Below are positions 11,762-22,559 of a DNA stretch of 64,000 nt, in pieces. Source of the DNA: Wenzhouxiangella marina (lineage in GTDB: Bacteria; Pseudomonadota; Gammaproteobacteria; Xanthomonadales; Wenzhouxiangellaceae). The stretch lies in contig NZ_CP012154.1 in the NCBI RefSeq assembly GCF_001187785.1, positions 2,536,501-2,600,500 of the forward strand, in the 5' to 3' direction. The notes under the pieces are model-generated. The model searched no databases and was not told the DNA's origin. It worked only from the letters and a program-made list of their open reading frames with translations. Position numbers and translations under genes: made by a program. Numbering within the stretch: position 1 is the stretch's first letter; each line of letters begins with the position of its first letter.

Positions 11762-13104
11762 GCGGCCCGGACATCAGCATCGTCGGCGCCGGACTAGCCG
11801 GCAGCCTGCTCGCCCTCGACCTGGCCCGGCGTGGTCAGTCCGTGGAGCTGTTCGAGCGCTATCCCGATCCACGTCGCCAGCGCGTGCCCGCCGGCCGTTC
11901 CATCAACCTGGCCCTGGCCGAACGCGGTCGCATGGCCCTCAGCAAGGCCGGTCTGCTCGAAACGGTCGAAGCCTTCTCCCTGCCCATGCGCGGACGCATG
12001 CTGCACGATGTCAACGGCGAGACTCGGCTGCAGCGCTACGGTCAGCGCGCGGACGAGGTCATCTGGTCGGTCCATCGCGGCCATCTCAACCAGGCGCTCC
12101 TCGATGCCGCCGAAGGCGCGGGCGTGCGGATCCACTTCGACCACGAGCTGGCCTCCGCCGACTTCGAAAAGCGGGAGCTGCGCTTCACGAACGCCGCCGG
12201 CGGGACCCTGACCGTGGCGTTTCGACTGGCGATCGGCGCGGATGGCGCCGGTTCGGCCCTGCGTCGCGCCATGGAGCAGGTCCGACCGCTCAACGCCAGA
12301 GAGGTGCCGCTGGGGCATGGCTATCGCGAACTGAGCATCCCGCCCGGTCCGGACGGCGACTTCCAGCTCGATCCCGAGGCCCTGCACATCTGGCCCCGGG
12401 GCGGCTACATGATGATCGCCCTGCCCAATCCCGATCGCAGCTTCACCTGCACCCTGTTCCTGGCCAATGCCTCGAGCGAGGAGGACGCGCCGAGCTTCGA
12501 GCGCCTGCAGGACCCGGCCGAGATGCGACGCTTCCTGACGCGTGAATTTCCGGACGCGGTGGAGCGGATGAGCGAACTCGACCATGAGCTTCGCAACAAC
12601 CCGGTCGGCTACCTGGCCACCCTGTACACGGACCATTGGCACCTCGATGACCGGGCCGTGCTGATCGGCGATGCCGCGCACGCCATCGTGCCCTTTCACG
12701 GCCAGGGCATGAACGCCGCCTTCGAGGACGTCGTGGCCCTGTCCGACCGCCTGGTCGAACGCGGCATCAGCGAGGCCGTGCTGGAGGACTTCGTGGCCGA
12801 GCGCAAGCCAAGCGCGGATGCCATCGCCGCCATGGCACTGGACAACTACCTGGAAATGCGGGACCGGGTTCGAGACCCCCGCTTCCACCTGATCAAGCAG
12901 CTCGAATGGGCGCTCGAAGCCCGCCTCGGCGAGGCCTTCATCCCGCGCTATCAGATGGTCATGTTCCATCCGGAGATCAGCTATGCCGAGGCCCATCGGC
13001 GTGGCGAGCGGCAACGCGAGCTGCTGGAGCGGCTGACCGAAGGTCATGAATCGATCGAGGAGATCGATCTCGACCAGGCTTGCCAGGCGGCTCGCCGCCT
13101 GTAG
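11758..13104 (+). CDS. kmo: Kynurenine 3-monooxygenase
   Basis: 448 residues. This FAD- and NADPH-dependent enzyme hydroxylates kynurenine to 3-hydroxykynurenine. The N-terminal Rossmann motif is VGAGLAGSLLALDL (GxGxxG at 10-15), and the second FAD block GDAAHAIVPFHGQGMN lies near residue 304. KMO-specific features include RSINLALAERG and GYREL. The C-terminal helices expected of membrane-associated KMO are present but only weakly hydrophobic. It ends six bases before the VTT-domain gene, which is probably co-transcribed. Confidence 0.96.
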   Translation: MSGPDISIVGAGLAGSLLALDLARRGQSVELFERYPDPRRQRVPAGRSINLALAERGRMALSKAGLLETVEAFSLPMRGRMLHDVNGETRLQRYGQRADEVIWSVHRGHLNQALLDAAEGAGVRIHFDHELASADFEKRELRFTNAAGGTLTVAFRLAIGADGAGSALRRAMEQVRPLNAREVPLGHGYRELSIPPGPDGDFQLDPEALHIWPRGGYMMIALPNPDRSFTCTLFLANASSEEDAPSFERLQDPAEMRRFLTREFPDAVERMSELDHELRNNPVGYLATLYTDHWHLDDRAVLIGDAAHAIVPFHGQGMNAAFEDVVALSDRLVERGISEAVLEDFVAERKPSADAIAAMALDNYLEMRDRVRDPRFHLIKQLEWALEARLGEAFIPRYQMVMFHPEISYAEAHRRGERQRELLERLTEGHESIEEIDLDQACQAARRL

Positions 13105-13110
13105 ACGATC

Positions 13111-13866
13111 ATGGTCTCCCCCTTCCGGCGCTGGCCCCTGACCACCGGACTGGTGTTGATGCTGGTCGCGGCCGGCATCATCCTGGGCTTCAGCATCTGG
13201 GGCCTCGAGCCCGTGCTCGACCTGCTGCTGGGCATCGACACGCTCATCCAGGCCCACTACTGGCAGGCCCTGAGCATCTACGTCCTTGCCTTCATCGTAC
13301 TGGCAACCCTGGCGGTGCCCGTGGGTTCGCTGTTCTGCCTGGCCGCCGGCTACCTGTTCGGCATCGGGGTCGGCGCCCTGGCGGCCCTGCTGAGCAGCCT
13401 GGTCGCCGCCGGCCTGAGCTTTCTGATGGTGCGCCATTTCTCCAATCAGGGGCTGCGCGATCGCCTGGAGTCCGGCCGCCTGGCCGGTCTGCTGGCCATC
13501 ATGGAACGGGACGCCAACTGGTACCTGGTGCTGCTGCGGATCGTGCCGATCGCACCCTTCTTCCTGATCAACGCAGCCGCCGCGATCACCCGGATCAGCG
13601 CGCGCCGCTATCACCTGGCGACCCTCGGCGGCCTGATTCCGACCACGGTCATCTACGCATCGCTCGGCAGCGGCATCGGCTCCCTGCTGGAGGCCCACGA
13701 GCTGGCCGGACCGGAAATCCTGCTGCGCCCGGAAATCGGCGTGCCCCTGCTTGCTCTGACGGCCCTGATCGTCGTGTCCTACCTGGTCAAGCGGCGTCTG
13801 ACCCGGCGGCTTCGGGCCCGCACTCAGTCCTCCGAGGGGCTTCCTTCCAGACGAAACACCACCTGA
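13111..13866 (+). CDS. TVP38/TMEM64 (VTT-domain) membrane protein
   Basis: 251 residues with an N-terminal membrane anchor, then the VTT/SNARE-associated core: PVGSLFCLAAGYLFG, re-entrant glycine-rich helices, and LLRIVPIAPFFLINAAAA. A C-terminal hydrophobic helix ends in a basic tail. VTT proteins of this type are related to DedA and act in lipid scrambling or membrane homeostasis; the substrate here is unknown. It sits 6 bases after kmo. Its 3' end overlaps the convergent glycosyltransferase gene by 43 bases. Confidence 0.88.
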   Translation: MVSPFRRWPLTTGLVLMLVAAGIILGFSIWGLEPVLDLLLGIDTLIQAHYWQALSIYVLAFIVLATLAVPVGSLFCLAAGYLFGIGVGALAALLSSLVAAGLSFLMVRHFSNQGLRDRLESGRLAGLLAIMERDANWYLVLLRIVPIAPFFLINAAAAITRISARRYHLATLGGLIPTTVIYASLGSGIGSLLEAHELAGPEILLRPEIGVPLLALTALIVVSYLVKRRLTRRLRARTQSSEGLPSRRNTT

Positions 13867-15479
13867 TCCTCGTCTTCGAACCAGGGCGCGCCGAATCGCT
13901 CCCTGAAGCGCTCGATGCAGGGTTCGACATCGGGCAGTTCCCGAACCTGCCCGAAGGGCGTGCCACGATGGAAGACCACGAAGCGGTTCTCCGGGGCGCG
14001 CCAGTACAACAGGGACTCCAGAAAGACGAAGCGATCGAAACTGATGTCCTGATCACTGTCGGGCTCGAGTTCACCGTAGGTCCAGTCGGTGCAGAGCCCG
14101 GAGATCATGCCGATCCGGATCGGCAGCTGGTGGAAACGCTGGTATTCCGACAGCGGGCTGAAGTGGGACTCGAAATGCCAGGGCGCCTCGATCAGCGTCC
14201 ACTCCCCCGGCTCGGCGGCCATCGCGCGATAGACCTCTGGCAGTTCGGCCTCGGCCATCACCTGGGTGTAGATGCTGCGCTCGAAGTCGTAGTCGAAGTG
14301 GTAACGCATGTGACTCGTGAACTGGTTCAGCCCCCGATAGACCTGCGGCAAGGGACCGGATAGCACCAGGGCCAGCGGCAGCAGCAGCGCCGGCAGCAGC
14401 CGCAGCGGCAACCCCGAGCTCGGAGCCGCGACCACCGCAGGGCGACCGCCCAGTGCCGCAAGCCGGCGCAGCAGGTCGATCAAGCCCAGCGTGACCAGGG
14501 CCAGGATCATCGGCTGGAACACCGCCGAATAGCGCACCAGCACCAGGGCATGGTGAATCCAGGCCGGCTGCAGGGCGATGATCACGATCACGGCGACCAG
14601 GCTCATGAAGGCCCAGTAGCCGGCAAAGCCGGGATCGCGTCTGAGCAGCTTCAAGCCACCGATCAGCGCGAGCAGGGCCATGGCCAGGGATACGGGCCAG
14701 CTGGCGGTGCCGACGATCAATTCCCAGGCACGCAGGAAGGTGACCCATTGAATGCCATGGATACCGGACTTGCTCTGCATGGCCGAGGGGTCGGCGAGCA
14801 GGGGCGGCAACACCAGGGCGGCGGCGAGCACCGTCACCAGGGCGCCCACCGGCACGATCCGCCAGAACTCGTCCCAGCGACCTCTACGCGCAATGCGGTG
14901 CAGGGCCCTGGCCAGGAACCACAGCAGGGCGGAGCCGGTGAACAACAGGGTCAGCGGGTGCAGCCAGGCGCAGGCCACGGCCCCGACGATGAACACCGCC
15001 AGCCAGCCGCGCGAACCCTCGTGCCACCAGCGCCACAGCCCGACCATGGCCAGAAAGCCCAGCGGCACGGTCAGGGCGTAGGGGCGGACGTAGCGGGTGA
15101 AATGGATCAGCAGCGGCGAAATCGCGATGAAAACGGCGAACAGCCAGCGTGCTTCGCGGTCGAGCCAGGGTCGAAGCGCCCAGGGCAGCAGAACGATGGT
15201 CGCGCTCCCGAACAGCAGGGGCAGCGCACGCATCCGCCATTCACTCAGGCCGATCGTGTCGGCCAGGAACTTGAACCAGAGGGTCTGCGGAATCGTGTAG
15301 TCGGCGTGGCCGAAGCTGAGAAAGATCTCCCGATAGCTGGCCTGCATCAGGCGATGGACCGCATGCCATTCATCGTCGATGAGAATCTGCAGGTCGATCT
15401 GCCAGAAACGCAGCCACACGCCCAGGGCGATGACCAGAGCCCAGGCCAGGCCCCAGGTCCAGCCGAACTGCCGGCTCAT
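13824..15479 (-). CDS. GT-C family membrane glycosyltransferase (ArnT/PMT-like)
   Basis: 551 residues with about ten membrane segments and the acidic first-loop motif expected of dolichyl- or undecaprenyl-phosphate sugar-dependent transferases ([15 protein letters not shown], near residues 30-44). The C-terminal 150 residues form a periplasmic domain. It likely moves a sugar from a polyprenyl carrier to an envelope acceptor; donor and acceptor are unknown. The start overlaps the preceding GT2 gene by ATGA, so the pair probably makes and then uses a polyprenyl-phosphate sugar. The 3' end overlaps the convergent VTT gene. Confidence 0.8.
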   Translation of the reverse strand: MSRQFGWTWGLAWALVIALGVWLRFWQIDLQILIDDEWHAVHRLMQASYREIFLSFGHADYTIPQTLWFKFLADTIGLSEWRMRALPLLFGSATIVLLPWALRPWLDREARWLFAVFIAISPLLIHFTRYVRPYALTVPLGFLAMVGLWRWWHEGSRGWLAVFIVGAVACAWLHPLTLLFTGSALLWFLARALHRIARRGRWDEFWRIVPVGALVTVLAAALVLPPLLADPSAMQSKSGIHGIQWVTFLRAWELIVGTASWPVSLAMALLALIGGLKLLRRDPGFAGYWAFMSLVAVIVIIALQPAWIHHALVLVRYSAVFQPMILALVTLGLIDLLRRLAALGGRPAVVAAPSSGLPLRLLPALLLPLALVLSGPLPQVYRGLNQFTSHMRYHFDYDFERSIYTQVMAEAELPEVYRAMAAEPGEWTLIEAPWHFESHFSPLSEYQRFHQLPIRIGMISGLCTDWTYGELEPDSDQDISFDRFVFLESLLYWRAPENRFVVFHRGTPFGQVRELPDVEPCIERFRERFGAPWFEDEDQVVFRLEGSPSED

Positions 15480-16216
15480 CTGAGGAAGCGCGCCCGTGGC
15501 AGGCCCAGGCGAGCCGCGAGCACGGCCAGCGACACACCGAGGACCCCCAGGCCATAGACGACGCTGCGACGGAAGTTGATCGACGATGCGTCCTGGAAAT
15601 ATCGCGTCGGGCAGGTCACCTCACCGATCGGATGACCTGCCGCGATGATCTGGCCGAGCATCTGATTGTCGAAGATGAAGTCGTCGGAATTGGCGGCCAG
15701 GTCCAGCTCGCGGAGCAGCTCGGCGGAGAAGGCACGGTAGCCGGTGTGATATTCGGACAGCTTGGCGCCGGTACAGAGGTTCTGGAAGGCCGTCAGCGCA
15801 CGATTGGCGATGTACTTGTACAGGGGCATGCCACCGGCCAGGGCCCCGCCACCGAGGATGCGCGAGCCCAGGACCGCCGGGAACAGACCGCTGGCCACCA
15901 GGCCACCCATCGCCGGAATGAGCTTGGGCGTGTACTGGTAGTCCGGGTGCAGCATGATGACGATGTCAGCCCCCAGCTCCAGCGCCCGCGCATAGCAGGT
16001 CTTCTGGTTGCCGCCGTAGCCGCGATTGTGCTCGTGCCGGATGACGTGCTCGATGCCGAGCCGACGAGCCAGCTCGGCGGTCCGGTCCTGGCTGGCATCA
16101 TCGACCAGCACGACGTCATCGACGAGCGTGCGGTCGACTTCTTCGAGCGTGCGCTCGAGCGTGCGTTCGGCGTTGTAGGCCGGCAGCACGACGACCAGCT
16201 TCTTGCCGGCGATCAT
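15476..16216 (-). CDS. Family 2 glycosyltransferase (dolichyl-phosphate mannose synthase-like)
   Basis: 246 residues. The N-terminus [20 protein letters not shown] and [11 protein letters not shown] (DD of the nucleotide-sugar site) are typical GT2-A, and LHPDYQYTP supplies the DxD-like metal site. A hydrophobic C-terminal segment near residues 222-240 suggests membrane association. The family transfers a sugar from a nucleotide donor to polyprenyl phosphate. It is followed with ATGA overlap by a GT-C transferase that could use the product. No O-antigen or lipid A cluster surrounds it, so the final acceptor is open. Confidence 0.85.
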   Translation of the reverse strand: MIAGKKLVVVLPAYNAERTLERTLEEVDRTLVDDVVLVDDASQDRTAELARRLGIEHVIRHEHNRGYGGNQKTCYARALELGADIVIMLHPDYQYTPKLIPAMGGLVASGLFPAVLGSRILGGGALAGGMPLYKYIANRALTAFQNLCTGAKLSEYHTGYRAFSAELLRELDLAANSDDFIFDNQMLGQIIAAGHPIGEVTCPTRYFQDASSINFRRSVVYGLGVLGVSLAVLAARLGLPRARFLR

Positions 16217-16271
16217 CGCGCCACCCTCGCGGCCGGACGGGCAGCCGCCGCGCGGCTGCCCGGGCTGTCGA

Positions 16272-19200
16272 TCAGGGCTGACACGGCAGGGCTTCGGACA
16301 GCTTCTCGATCGGCACTTCCAGCTGGATCGGCGTGTTCAACGGGGCACGGGACACGAAGTCGAGGGCCTCGACGCCGGTATTCGGCCCGGTGAAGGTCCG
16401 CTGGTACTCACCCACCACTTCCCAGTCGGCCGTGCCCTGCTCGCAGTTGGGGCAAAAACCGTGGAAATTCCAGACCTCGAAGCCATCGTCGAAGGGCCCG
16501 GGACCGGTCGAGACCACCGCCACCCAGCGGCCCACGCCGTCGCCATCGTAGTAGTAGCGCACGTAGAACTGACCGTTCTCGTGCACGATCACCGTGGTCC
16601 CGCCGGCCGCCTGGCCGGGCGAGAACCAGTGGCCGGTGTAGCTGACCGGTTCGCCATCCAGCTCGGGGCAGCTATCGGGCGCGTCCGGGTTCATGATGTC
16701 CGAGCCATGGGCACCGTTCAGGCGCCAGCTGAACATCATCCGGTCACTCGCGATGGTGGTCAGGCCGACCTGCCCGACCACGTCGATGTGCTGTCGATTG
16801 TTGGTCCCGCCGGTGACCCGAGTCAGATCCGCCGTCCAGGTCGAGGACTCGGGATCGATGCCGTTGATCGCGATGTAGAAGACCGGCAGACCGTTGATGT
16901 CGTAGCTGTACCAGATCATGAAGCCCAGACCGGCACGCTGCCACTCGATCCCCTGGCTGATGCCCCGGAAACGCGGGCTCCAGAGCCCGTAGCGCGGTTC
17001 GATGCGCTGGCCTTCGGTCAGCACGGCGTTGACCTCGACCGCGCGCTCGGCCGCGGAATTGTTGCTCAGATCGACGAAGTAGCGGCCCGGCGCCGGATTG
17101 ACCCGGCTCAGTGTGAAGCCGGCGGCGGAGCCGACCTCGGCGTCGAGGGCGGCACCACTGGCGTCCGGCGTGCCCGGGAAATCGTCGGACAGGGCATCGA
17201 ATTCGGCGAAGCGCAGCGTGCCGCCCACGTCCGCGTCCCCTTCGACCTGCACGTCCAGCCGCTGGGTCCCCGGCGGCACGTCGATGAACAGGCGCGGATG
17301 GCGTCCGGACGGCGGCAGCACCACCGCTCGGCTCTGACCGTTGAACAGAGCGGTATCGAGGACTTCGACATCGACCTCCCGAGTCACCGTGATCGGAATC
17401 ACGCCCACACTGGTCGGCGTTTCCGGTGAGTCACCGACACCGAAGGCCGCCCACCAGACTTCATCGCGACGGATGCCGGGCTGGTCGAGGAACAGCTGGA
17501 CTTCCAGCGGGCCACCCGAATGACGACCCGGGCCGTTGACCCCGAAGGCCGGCGTGTCGGCGATCGGCAGCACGGCGTGATCCAGCTCGATCGCATCGCT
17601 GGCCGAAGCACTCGAGGCCTGCCAGTTCTGAACGACGATCCACCAATCGCCGGCGGCCGGCTCGGTGATCACGCAGCTCTCGGAGGCATCGATGGAGATG
17701 GAGAAGCAGACCAGCTCGCTCTCCTCGGCCAGTCCGTTGCCGTTGCTGTCGCGACCGACGTAGAGGTCCGCGTCGGGCGACTCGTCGGAACGGGTCTCGG
17801 CGCGCAGAAGCAGCGTACCCGCCGGCACTGCGACCAGACGGGTGGCGACGCCGGCCCCACCGTCGAAGGGGTCGCCATCGCTCGGGTCCTGTGCCAGGTC
17901 GAAGGTCTCGCGCTCGGGACGGACCAGGGCCGTGGTCGGGAACTGCGCTTCAGGCAGCGCGGCCATGGCGCCCAGATCGATGTTCAGGCGGCCTCGGTTG
18001 GCCGAAGCCGTCAAGGCGATCGAGCCCGGGAGTTCGGCGCTGCCGAACAGAGCCCCGACGGGCAGGCGCTGGACTTCCAGGCCGGGGAAGCTCGGATCGA
18101 GCACGATGGCGCCCCGCCCCCACTGGCCGGCCGGCACGCTGCCGGCGTCGATGGCGATGTCCAGCGTGACCTCCTCACCCGGCTGCAGGGTGAAGCTGGT
18201 GGGCTCCACCGTGATGTCGAGGTCACCTTCAACGCTCACCGACCAGGCACTGAAACTCAGAGCGCGCAGGCGGCGCTGGAAGCTGCAACCTCCCGCGCAG
18301 GCCGAGCTGAAGACGCCGGGCAGGTTCAGGCTGCCCGGGTCACCGCCCAGGTTCGGATCGGCATCGAGGAACTCCTGCTCCGTCACGGGCAGGTACAGCC
18401 CGATCCGGGTGGCCTTGTCGACCTGGACCCCGCCGGCCCCACTGTCGACGATGCGAGCGTCCGAACCGTCACCATTGGTCACCAGCTCGGCCACGGCCGT
18501 GGTCTCGAGCGCCGAGATGATGGCGTCGACGGGCCAGTCCGGGAAGCCGCTCCTGAGCAGCAGGGCCGCGCCAGCCACATGTGGACTGGCCATCGAAGTG
18601 CCCGTGCTGAAGCTGATGCCGTTGGGACCGTTGGCGCTGGCACCGAGAATGCTGGTGCCCGGCGCGGTCACGTTCGGCTTCATCACATCGGGCGCGCCAT
18701 TGCCAGGGCCGCGGCCGCTGGAGTTGGCCAGACGACCGCCGAAGGCCGGGTTGACTACTCGAGTGGAAAAGGGAATGCGGGCCTGGTGGCCACTGCCCGA
18801 GGCCAGCCAGTCGCGCAGGCGATCACCGGCCGCATCACCGACGTGCAGGGTCGGCAGGCAGTGGTTTTCGGCAACGATGTCCTCGCCCTCGACGTCGGTG
18901 TTGGCCAGGATCATGCCACCGGCACCGGCGACGAGCAGATTGCGCCCCTTCTCGACCCGGCCGTAGGTGCCGCGGTCGCAGACCACGATCTCACCGTTGA
19001 AGGTGCCCGGCGGGAAGGGATTCGTGGCACCGGTGTTGCCATCGCAGGTCGGCTGCAGCTCGGCTTCCCCGGTGCCGCAGAGGGCATTGCCGAAGTCCCG
19101 CGCGTGCACGATCGGACGAACCTCGCCATCATCGTTGTAGCCGGCACCCGCGACCACGGGGGCAGGACCACTGCCGCCGGACATGGAGCTGAGCTGTCCG

Positions 19201-20420
19201 CCGATCACGCGATTGTGCGTGCCATTGGCCACGGCGACCACCCAGGGCGCGTTGGCCGGCGCGCTGACCGAGCCGTCCTGCGGGCCGTTGTTGCCAGCGG
19301 CCACGATCGGGACGATGCCCGCGGCGCGCACATTGAGGAAGGCCTCACGATCGGCGCCGAACTGGCCGAAACCGGCCCAGGGGGTCGGCGGCACCGGGCC
19401 GGTGGAGCCGATCGAGTAGTTGATCACGTCGACCTGGTCGATGATCGCCTGCTCGAGGGCAGCGACCAAATCGGTATCCCGACAGCCACCTTCGTCTTCC
19501 GGGTCGTTGGGATCGCCGCCGAAACAGGCCTTGTAGGAAATCACGCTGGCCCGCGGTGCAACCCCCGACGGAGCGAAGAAGATCGGCGAGGCCAGGCCGA
19601 AGTCGAGCGTGAAACTCTGCGGCGAGCCCACGGCCGAGGAGCCGACGTGGCTGCCGTGGCCGTTGATGTCCTTGCCCTTGGTGCCTTCGCTGGTGAAATC
19701 ATGGACGCCGATGATCTTGTTGTTGCACAGGACTTCGGGATCGTTGCAGAGCCCGTAGAACTGGCCGCGCGGATTGTCCATCGGCACGCCACCGGGTGCG
19801 TCGTTGAAGAAGTTCGACTCCCAGTTGATGCCGGAGTCGATCAGGCCCAGCACCGTGCCCTCACCCTGATTGGGCGCCGGCGTGCCGAACTGGGGCCCCC
19901 AGACCCGGTTCGCCCGGATCCATTCGTAGCCGTTGTCGTTGAGGAGCTGGTGCATGACCACCGGCTGCACGCTCTTCACGCCCGGCAGACCGGCCAGCAT
20001 TTCGGCCTCTTGCGGGCTCAGGCGGGCGGAGAAGCCGTTGAGCACGTGCCGATAGACGTGCATCGGCTCGACGCGCCGCCCCATCCAGGATTCGGCCACG
20101 CTCAGCACCGCCTCGCGTTCCAGATCGAGGTGGGCCGAATACGCCTGCACGGCCGGATCGCTGGCGTCGAAGCGCTGCAGACCTCGCAGCGCGGGAATCG
20201 TGGGCGCCATCGGCTTGGCGATGCGACGACCGGCCGAGCTCAGCTGGCTGACGGTCCCGCCTTCGAAACGAAGGCTCGGGGCGGCCTCGAGTTCGATCAG
20301 GTACTCGCCCGGAACGATGTCGGGCTGGCGAGCCTGAAGTCCGGAAGCGAGCAGCAACAGGAGGCTGGCCAGAACGCAGGAAACGGCGGATGCCCGCAAC
20401 GGGCGATGGGTCTTGGTCAT
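16272..20420 (-). CDS. Large secreted S8 subtilisin-like protease with PA insert
   Basis: 1382 residues. A signal peptide (about 1-30, ending GLQA) is followed by an inhibitor-I9-like propeptide, then the S8 catalytic domain with D195 (GLIDSG), H255 (NGHGSH) and S609 ([11 protein letters not shown]). A protease-associated domain ([15 protein letters not shown]) is inserted between His and Ser. Beta-rich modules follow, including a pre-peptidase-like region around [14 protein letters not shown]. The last 230 residues form a cysteine-containing module with [11 protein letters not shown] whose function I do not recognise. The protein should be exported. Its ATG shares one base with the gor stop codon, so it is probably transcribed with gor. 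Confidence 0.92.
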   Translation of the reverse strand: MTKTHRPLRASAVSCVLASLLLLLASGLQARQPDIVPGEYLIELEAAPSLRFEGGTVSQLSSAGRRIAKPMAPTIPALRGLQRFDASDPAVQAYSAHLDLEREAVLSVAESWMGRRVEPMHVYRHVLNGFSARLSPQEAEMLAGLPGVKSVQPVVMHQLLNDNGYEWIRANRVWGPQFGTPAPNQGEGTVLGLIDSGINWESNFFNDAPGGVPMDNPRGQFYGLCNDPEVLCNNKIIGVHDFTSEGTKGKDINGHGSHVGSSAVGSPQSFTLDFGLASPIFFAPSGVAPRASVISYKACFGGDPNDPEDEGGCRDTDLVAALEQAIIDQVDVINYSIGSTGPVPPTPWAGFGQFGADREAFLNVRAAGIVPIVAAGNNGPQDGSVSAPANAPWVVAVANGTHNRVIGGQLSSMSGGSGPAPVVAGAGYNDDGEVRPIVHARDFGNALCGTGEAELQPTCDGNTGATNPFPPGTFNGEIVVCDRGTYGRVEKGRNLLVAGAGGMILANTDVEGEDIVAENHCLPTLHVGDAAGDRLRDWLASGSGHQARIPFSTRVVNPAFGGRLANSSGRGPGNGAPDVMKPNVTAPGTSILGASANGPNGISFSTGTSMASPHVAGAALLLRSGFPDWPVDAIISALETTAVAELVTNGDGSDARIVDSGAGGVQVDKATRIGLYLPVTEQEFLDADPNLGGDPGSLNLPGVFSSACAGGCSFQRRLRALSFSAWSVSVEGDLDITVEPTSFTLQPGEEVTLDIAIDAGSVPAGQWGRGAIVLDPSFPGLEVQRLPVGALFGSAELPGSIALTASANRGRLNIDLGAMAALPEAQFPTTALVRPERETFDLAQDPSDGDPFDGGAGVATRLVAVPAGTLLLRAETRSDESPDADLYVGRDSNGNGLAEESELVCFSISIDASESCVITEPAAGDWWIVVQNWQASSASASDAIELDHAVLPIADTPAFGVNGPGRHSGGPLEVQLFLDQPGIRRDEVWWAAFGVGDSPETPTSVGVIPITVTREVDVEVLDTALFNGQSRAVVLPPSGRHPRLFIDVPPGTQRLDVQVEGDADVGGTLRFAEFDALSDDFPGTPDASGAALDAEVGSAAGFTLSRVNPAPGRYFVDLSNNSAAERAVEVNAVLTEGQRIEPRYGLWSPRFRGISQGIEWQRAGLGFMIWYSYDINGLPVFYIAINGIDPESSTWTADLTRVTGGTNNRQHIDVVGQVGLTTIASDRMMFSWRLNGAHGSDIMNPDAPDSCPELDGEPVSYTGHWFSPGQAAGGTTVIVHENGQFYVRYYYDGDGVGRWVAVVSTGPGPFDDGFEVWNFHGFCPNCEQGTADWEVVGEYQRTFTGPNTGVEALDFVSRAPLNTPIQLEVPIEKLSEALPCQP

Positions 20421-21781
20421 TACTGATCCTCGGCAATCGGCTGGCGCAGGGTCACCAGCTCTTCGGCGCTGGTCGGGTGGATACCGATGGTGCGATCAAA
20501 GTCGGCCTTGGTCAATCCGGCCCGCACCGCCACCGCGAAACCCTGCGTGATCTCCGGGGCATCGACCCCGGCCACATGTACCCCCAGAACCCGGTCGCTA
20601 TCGGCATCCACGACCAGTTTCATGACCCCTTGTTCCTCGCGCCCGGCGAGGGTGTATTTCATCGGTTTGAAGGATGAACGGAAGATGCGCAGACGATGGC
20701 CCGCGGCGCGTGCCTCTTCCTCGCTCAGCCCCACGCAGCCGACCGGCGGCTGGGAAAAGACCGCGGCCGGCACGTTGGCGTGGTCGACGGGACGGCGCAT
20801 GCCGCCGAACTCGGTGTCGGCGAAGGCGTGGCCTTCCATCAGGGCAACCGGCGTCAGGGCGATCCGATCGGTCACATCGCCGACGGCAAAGATCGAGTCG
20901 ACATTGGTCCGGCTGAATTCATCGACTTCGATGCGGTTGCCGGGCCCCAGTCGGACACCTGCCGACTCCAGACCCAGATCAGCCACGTAGGGTTCGCGTC
21001 CAGTGGCGAACATCACGCAGTCGAACTCGCGCTCGTCATTGTCGGAAAACCTGACCCGCAGAGCCTCGCCGTGCTGCTCGATGGCGGCGGGCTCGCTGTG
21101 ATAGTGGATGTCGATCCCGCGACCTTCCATGCCGTCCGACACGGCCTGACGGATGTCCCGATCGAAACCACGAAGGACGAGGTCACGGCGGTAGGCCAGC
21201 GTGACCTGGGCGCCCAGACCGTTGAAGATGCCGGCGAACTCGACCGCGATGTAGCCGGCGCCAACCACCAGGATGCGTTCCGGCAGCTGCTCGAGATGGA
21301 AGGCCTCGTCGGAGGTGATGCCCAGCTCGGCGCCGGGGATGTCCGGCACGAAGGGACGACCGCCGACCGCGATCAGGATGCGCTCGGCAGTGAACTTCCG
21401 ATCCCCGACCGCCACCGTGTGCGCATCGACGATGCGGCCGCGCCCCATGTGCAGCTCCACGCCGGCCGAATCGAGCAGGCGCAGGTAGATGCCGTTGAGA
21501 CGGTCGATCTCCCGATCCTTGGCGGCGATCAGGTCCGGCCAGGAAAAACGTGACTCGCCGACCGCCCAGCCGTAGCCGGACGCATCGGCGAAGCTCTCGG
21601 CGAACTGCGAGGCGTAGACGAGGAGCTTCTTGGGGACGCAGCCGCGAATGACGCAGGTGCCGCCCACCCGTGATTCCTCGCAGATCGCCACGCGAGCGCC
21701 GTGGCCCGCCGCGATGCGCGATGCGCGGACGCCGCCGGAACCGGCGCCGATGACGAACAGATCGTAGTCGTACTGACTCAT
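20420..21781 (-). CDS. gor: Glutathione-disulfide reductase
   Basis: 453 residues. The FAD motif GAGSGG (12-17) is followed by the redox-active disulfide in GGTCVIRGCVPKK (C43, C48). This variant is typical of the plant/cyanobacterial-type glutathione reductases also found in proteobacteria. The C-terminal IGIHPTSAEELVTLR carries the catalytic histidine. It keeps cytosolic glutathione reduced using NADPH. MSQYDYDLFVIGAG is the natural start; an upstream extension crosses into the divergent ccm control region. TAA and the next ATG share one base. Confidence 0.94.
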   Translation of the reverse strand: MSQYDYDLFVIGAGSGGVRASRIAAGHGARVAICEESRVGGTCVIRGCVPKKLLVYASQFAESFADASGYGWAVGESRFSWPDLIAAKDREIDRLNGIYLRLLDSAGVELHMGRGRIVDAHTVAVGDRKFTAERILIAVGGRPFVPDIPGAELGITSDEAFHLEQLPERILVVGAGYIAVEFAGIFNGLGAQVTLAYRRDLVLRGFDRDIRQAVSDGMEGRGIDIHYHSEPAAIEQHGEALRVRFSDNDEREFDCVMFATGREPYVADLGLESAGVRLGPGNRIEVDEFSRTNVDSIFAVGDVTDRIALTPVALMEGHAFADTEFGGMRRPVDHANVPAAVFSQPPVGCVGLSEEEARAAGHRLRIFRSSFKPMKYTLAGREEQGVMKLVVDADSDRVLGVHVAGVDAPEITQGFAVAVRAGLTKADFDRTIGIHPTSAEELVTLRQPIAEDQ

Positions 21782-21857
21782 TTGAAAAGATGCCGAAATT
21801 GCATGGGAGTGGTCGAATCGCGGGCCCGAGCAGTGGATGACGAACGCGAGATGAGAT

Positions 21858-21871
21858 TGATTCCGATCAAG
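21858..21871 (+). promoter_or_regulatory. FNR/ANR box in the ccm promoter
   Basis: TTGATTCCGATCAA is a perfect TTGAT-N4-ATCAA dyad. A -10 element TAGAAT lies at 21892-21897, predicting a start near 21904-21906, so the box is centred about 40-41 bases upstream, the class II activator position. It also lies in the gap shared with gor. The match to the consensus is seen directly; regulation is inferred. Confidence 0.7.
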
Positions 21872-21932
21872 ATGCCATGAGCAAAGCCGGTAGAATAATA
21901 CCGCACTCCTGACCACGATCCCGCCCGCGTCC

Positions 21933-22559
21933 ATGCCCAGCGAACCATCCGACCACGCCGCCTGCCTGCTCGAGGCGGACGGCCTGCGTTTCGAACGCCA
22001 TGGCGAGGCGATCTTCCAGGACGTGGGCCTGCGCATGCGCGCCGGCGGCCTGCTGCTGATCCTCGGACCGAACGGCAGCGGCAAGACGACCCTGCTGCGC
22101 TGCCTCGCCGGCGTGATCCGCCCGGTGCGCGGCACGCTGCACAGCGATGCTCGTCGTGCGTTTCTCGGTCACCGCACGGGACTGAAAGCGGACCTGAGCT
22201 GCCGGGAGAATCTCGAGTTCATTCGCCGCTTCCACGGCCCGACCGGCCTCGATCCGAATCGCGCCCTGGCCCGCGTCGGCCTGGCCGGCTTCGGCCTGCG
22301 ACTGGCCCGCACCCTGTCGGCGGGTCAGGGTCGCCGCCTCGGCCTGGCCTCCCTGCTCGTCGCCCACCGGCCGATCTGGCTGCTCGACGAGCCCTACGCC
22401 AGCCTCGATGATGCCGGCGGCCAGCTGGTCGATGAACTGATTGCCGCCCACCTCGAGGACGGCGGGAGCGTTGCCCTGTCGACCCATCAGCGCATGCCCG
22501 CGCTGCACGCGCAGGCTCGAACCCTGCGCCTGGACACGCCGCGGGGGGATGGATCATGA
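21933..22559 (+). CDS. ccmA: Heme exporter ATP-binding protein CcmA
   Basis: 208 residues. ABC ATPase with Walker A GPNGSGKT (45-52), signature LSAGQ and Walker B WLLDEP. With CcmB, CcmC and CcmD it releases heme-loaded CcmE on the periplasmic side of the inner membrane. It is first in the nine-gene ccm operon, about 29 bases after the predicted start of transcription. No convincing Shine-Dalgarno precedes the ATG. Its TGA overlaps the ccmB start. Confidence 0.95.
   Translation: MPSEPSDHAACLLEADGLRFERHGEAIFQDVGLRMRAGGLLLILGPNGSGKTTLLRCLAGVIRPVRGTLHSDARRAFLGHRTGLKADLSCRENLEFIRRFHGPTGLDPNRALARVGLAGFGLRLARTLSAGQGRRLGLASLLVAHRPIWLLDEPYASLDDAGGQLVDELIAAHLEDGGSVALSTHQRMPALHAQARTLRLDTPRGDGS

Noticed and set aside
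17520-20426. A 968-codon plus-strand open frame
   Set aside because: It lies antisense to the S8 protease, whose catalytic triad is clear. The high GC content keeps antisense frames open.
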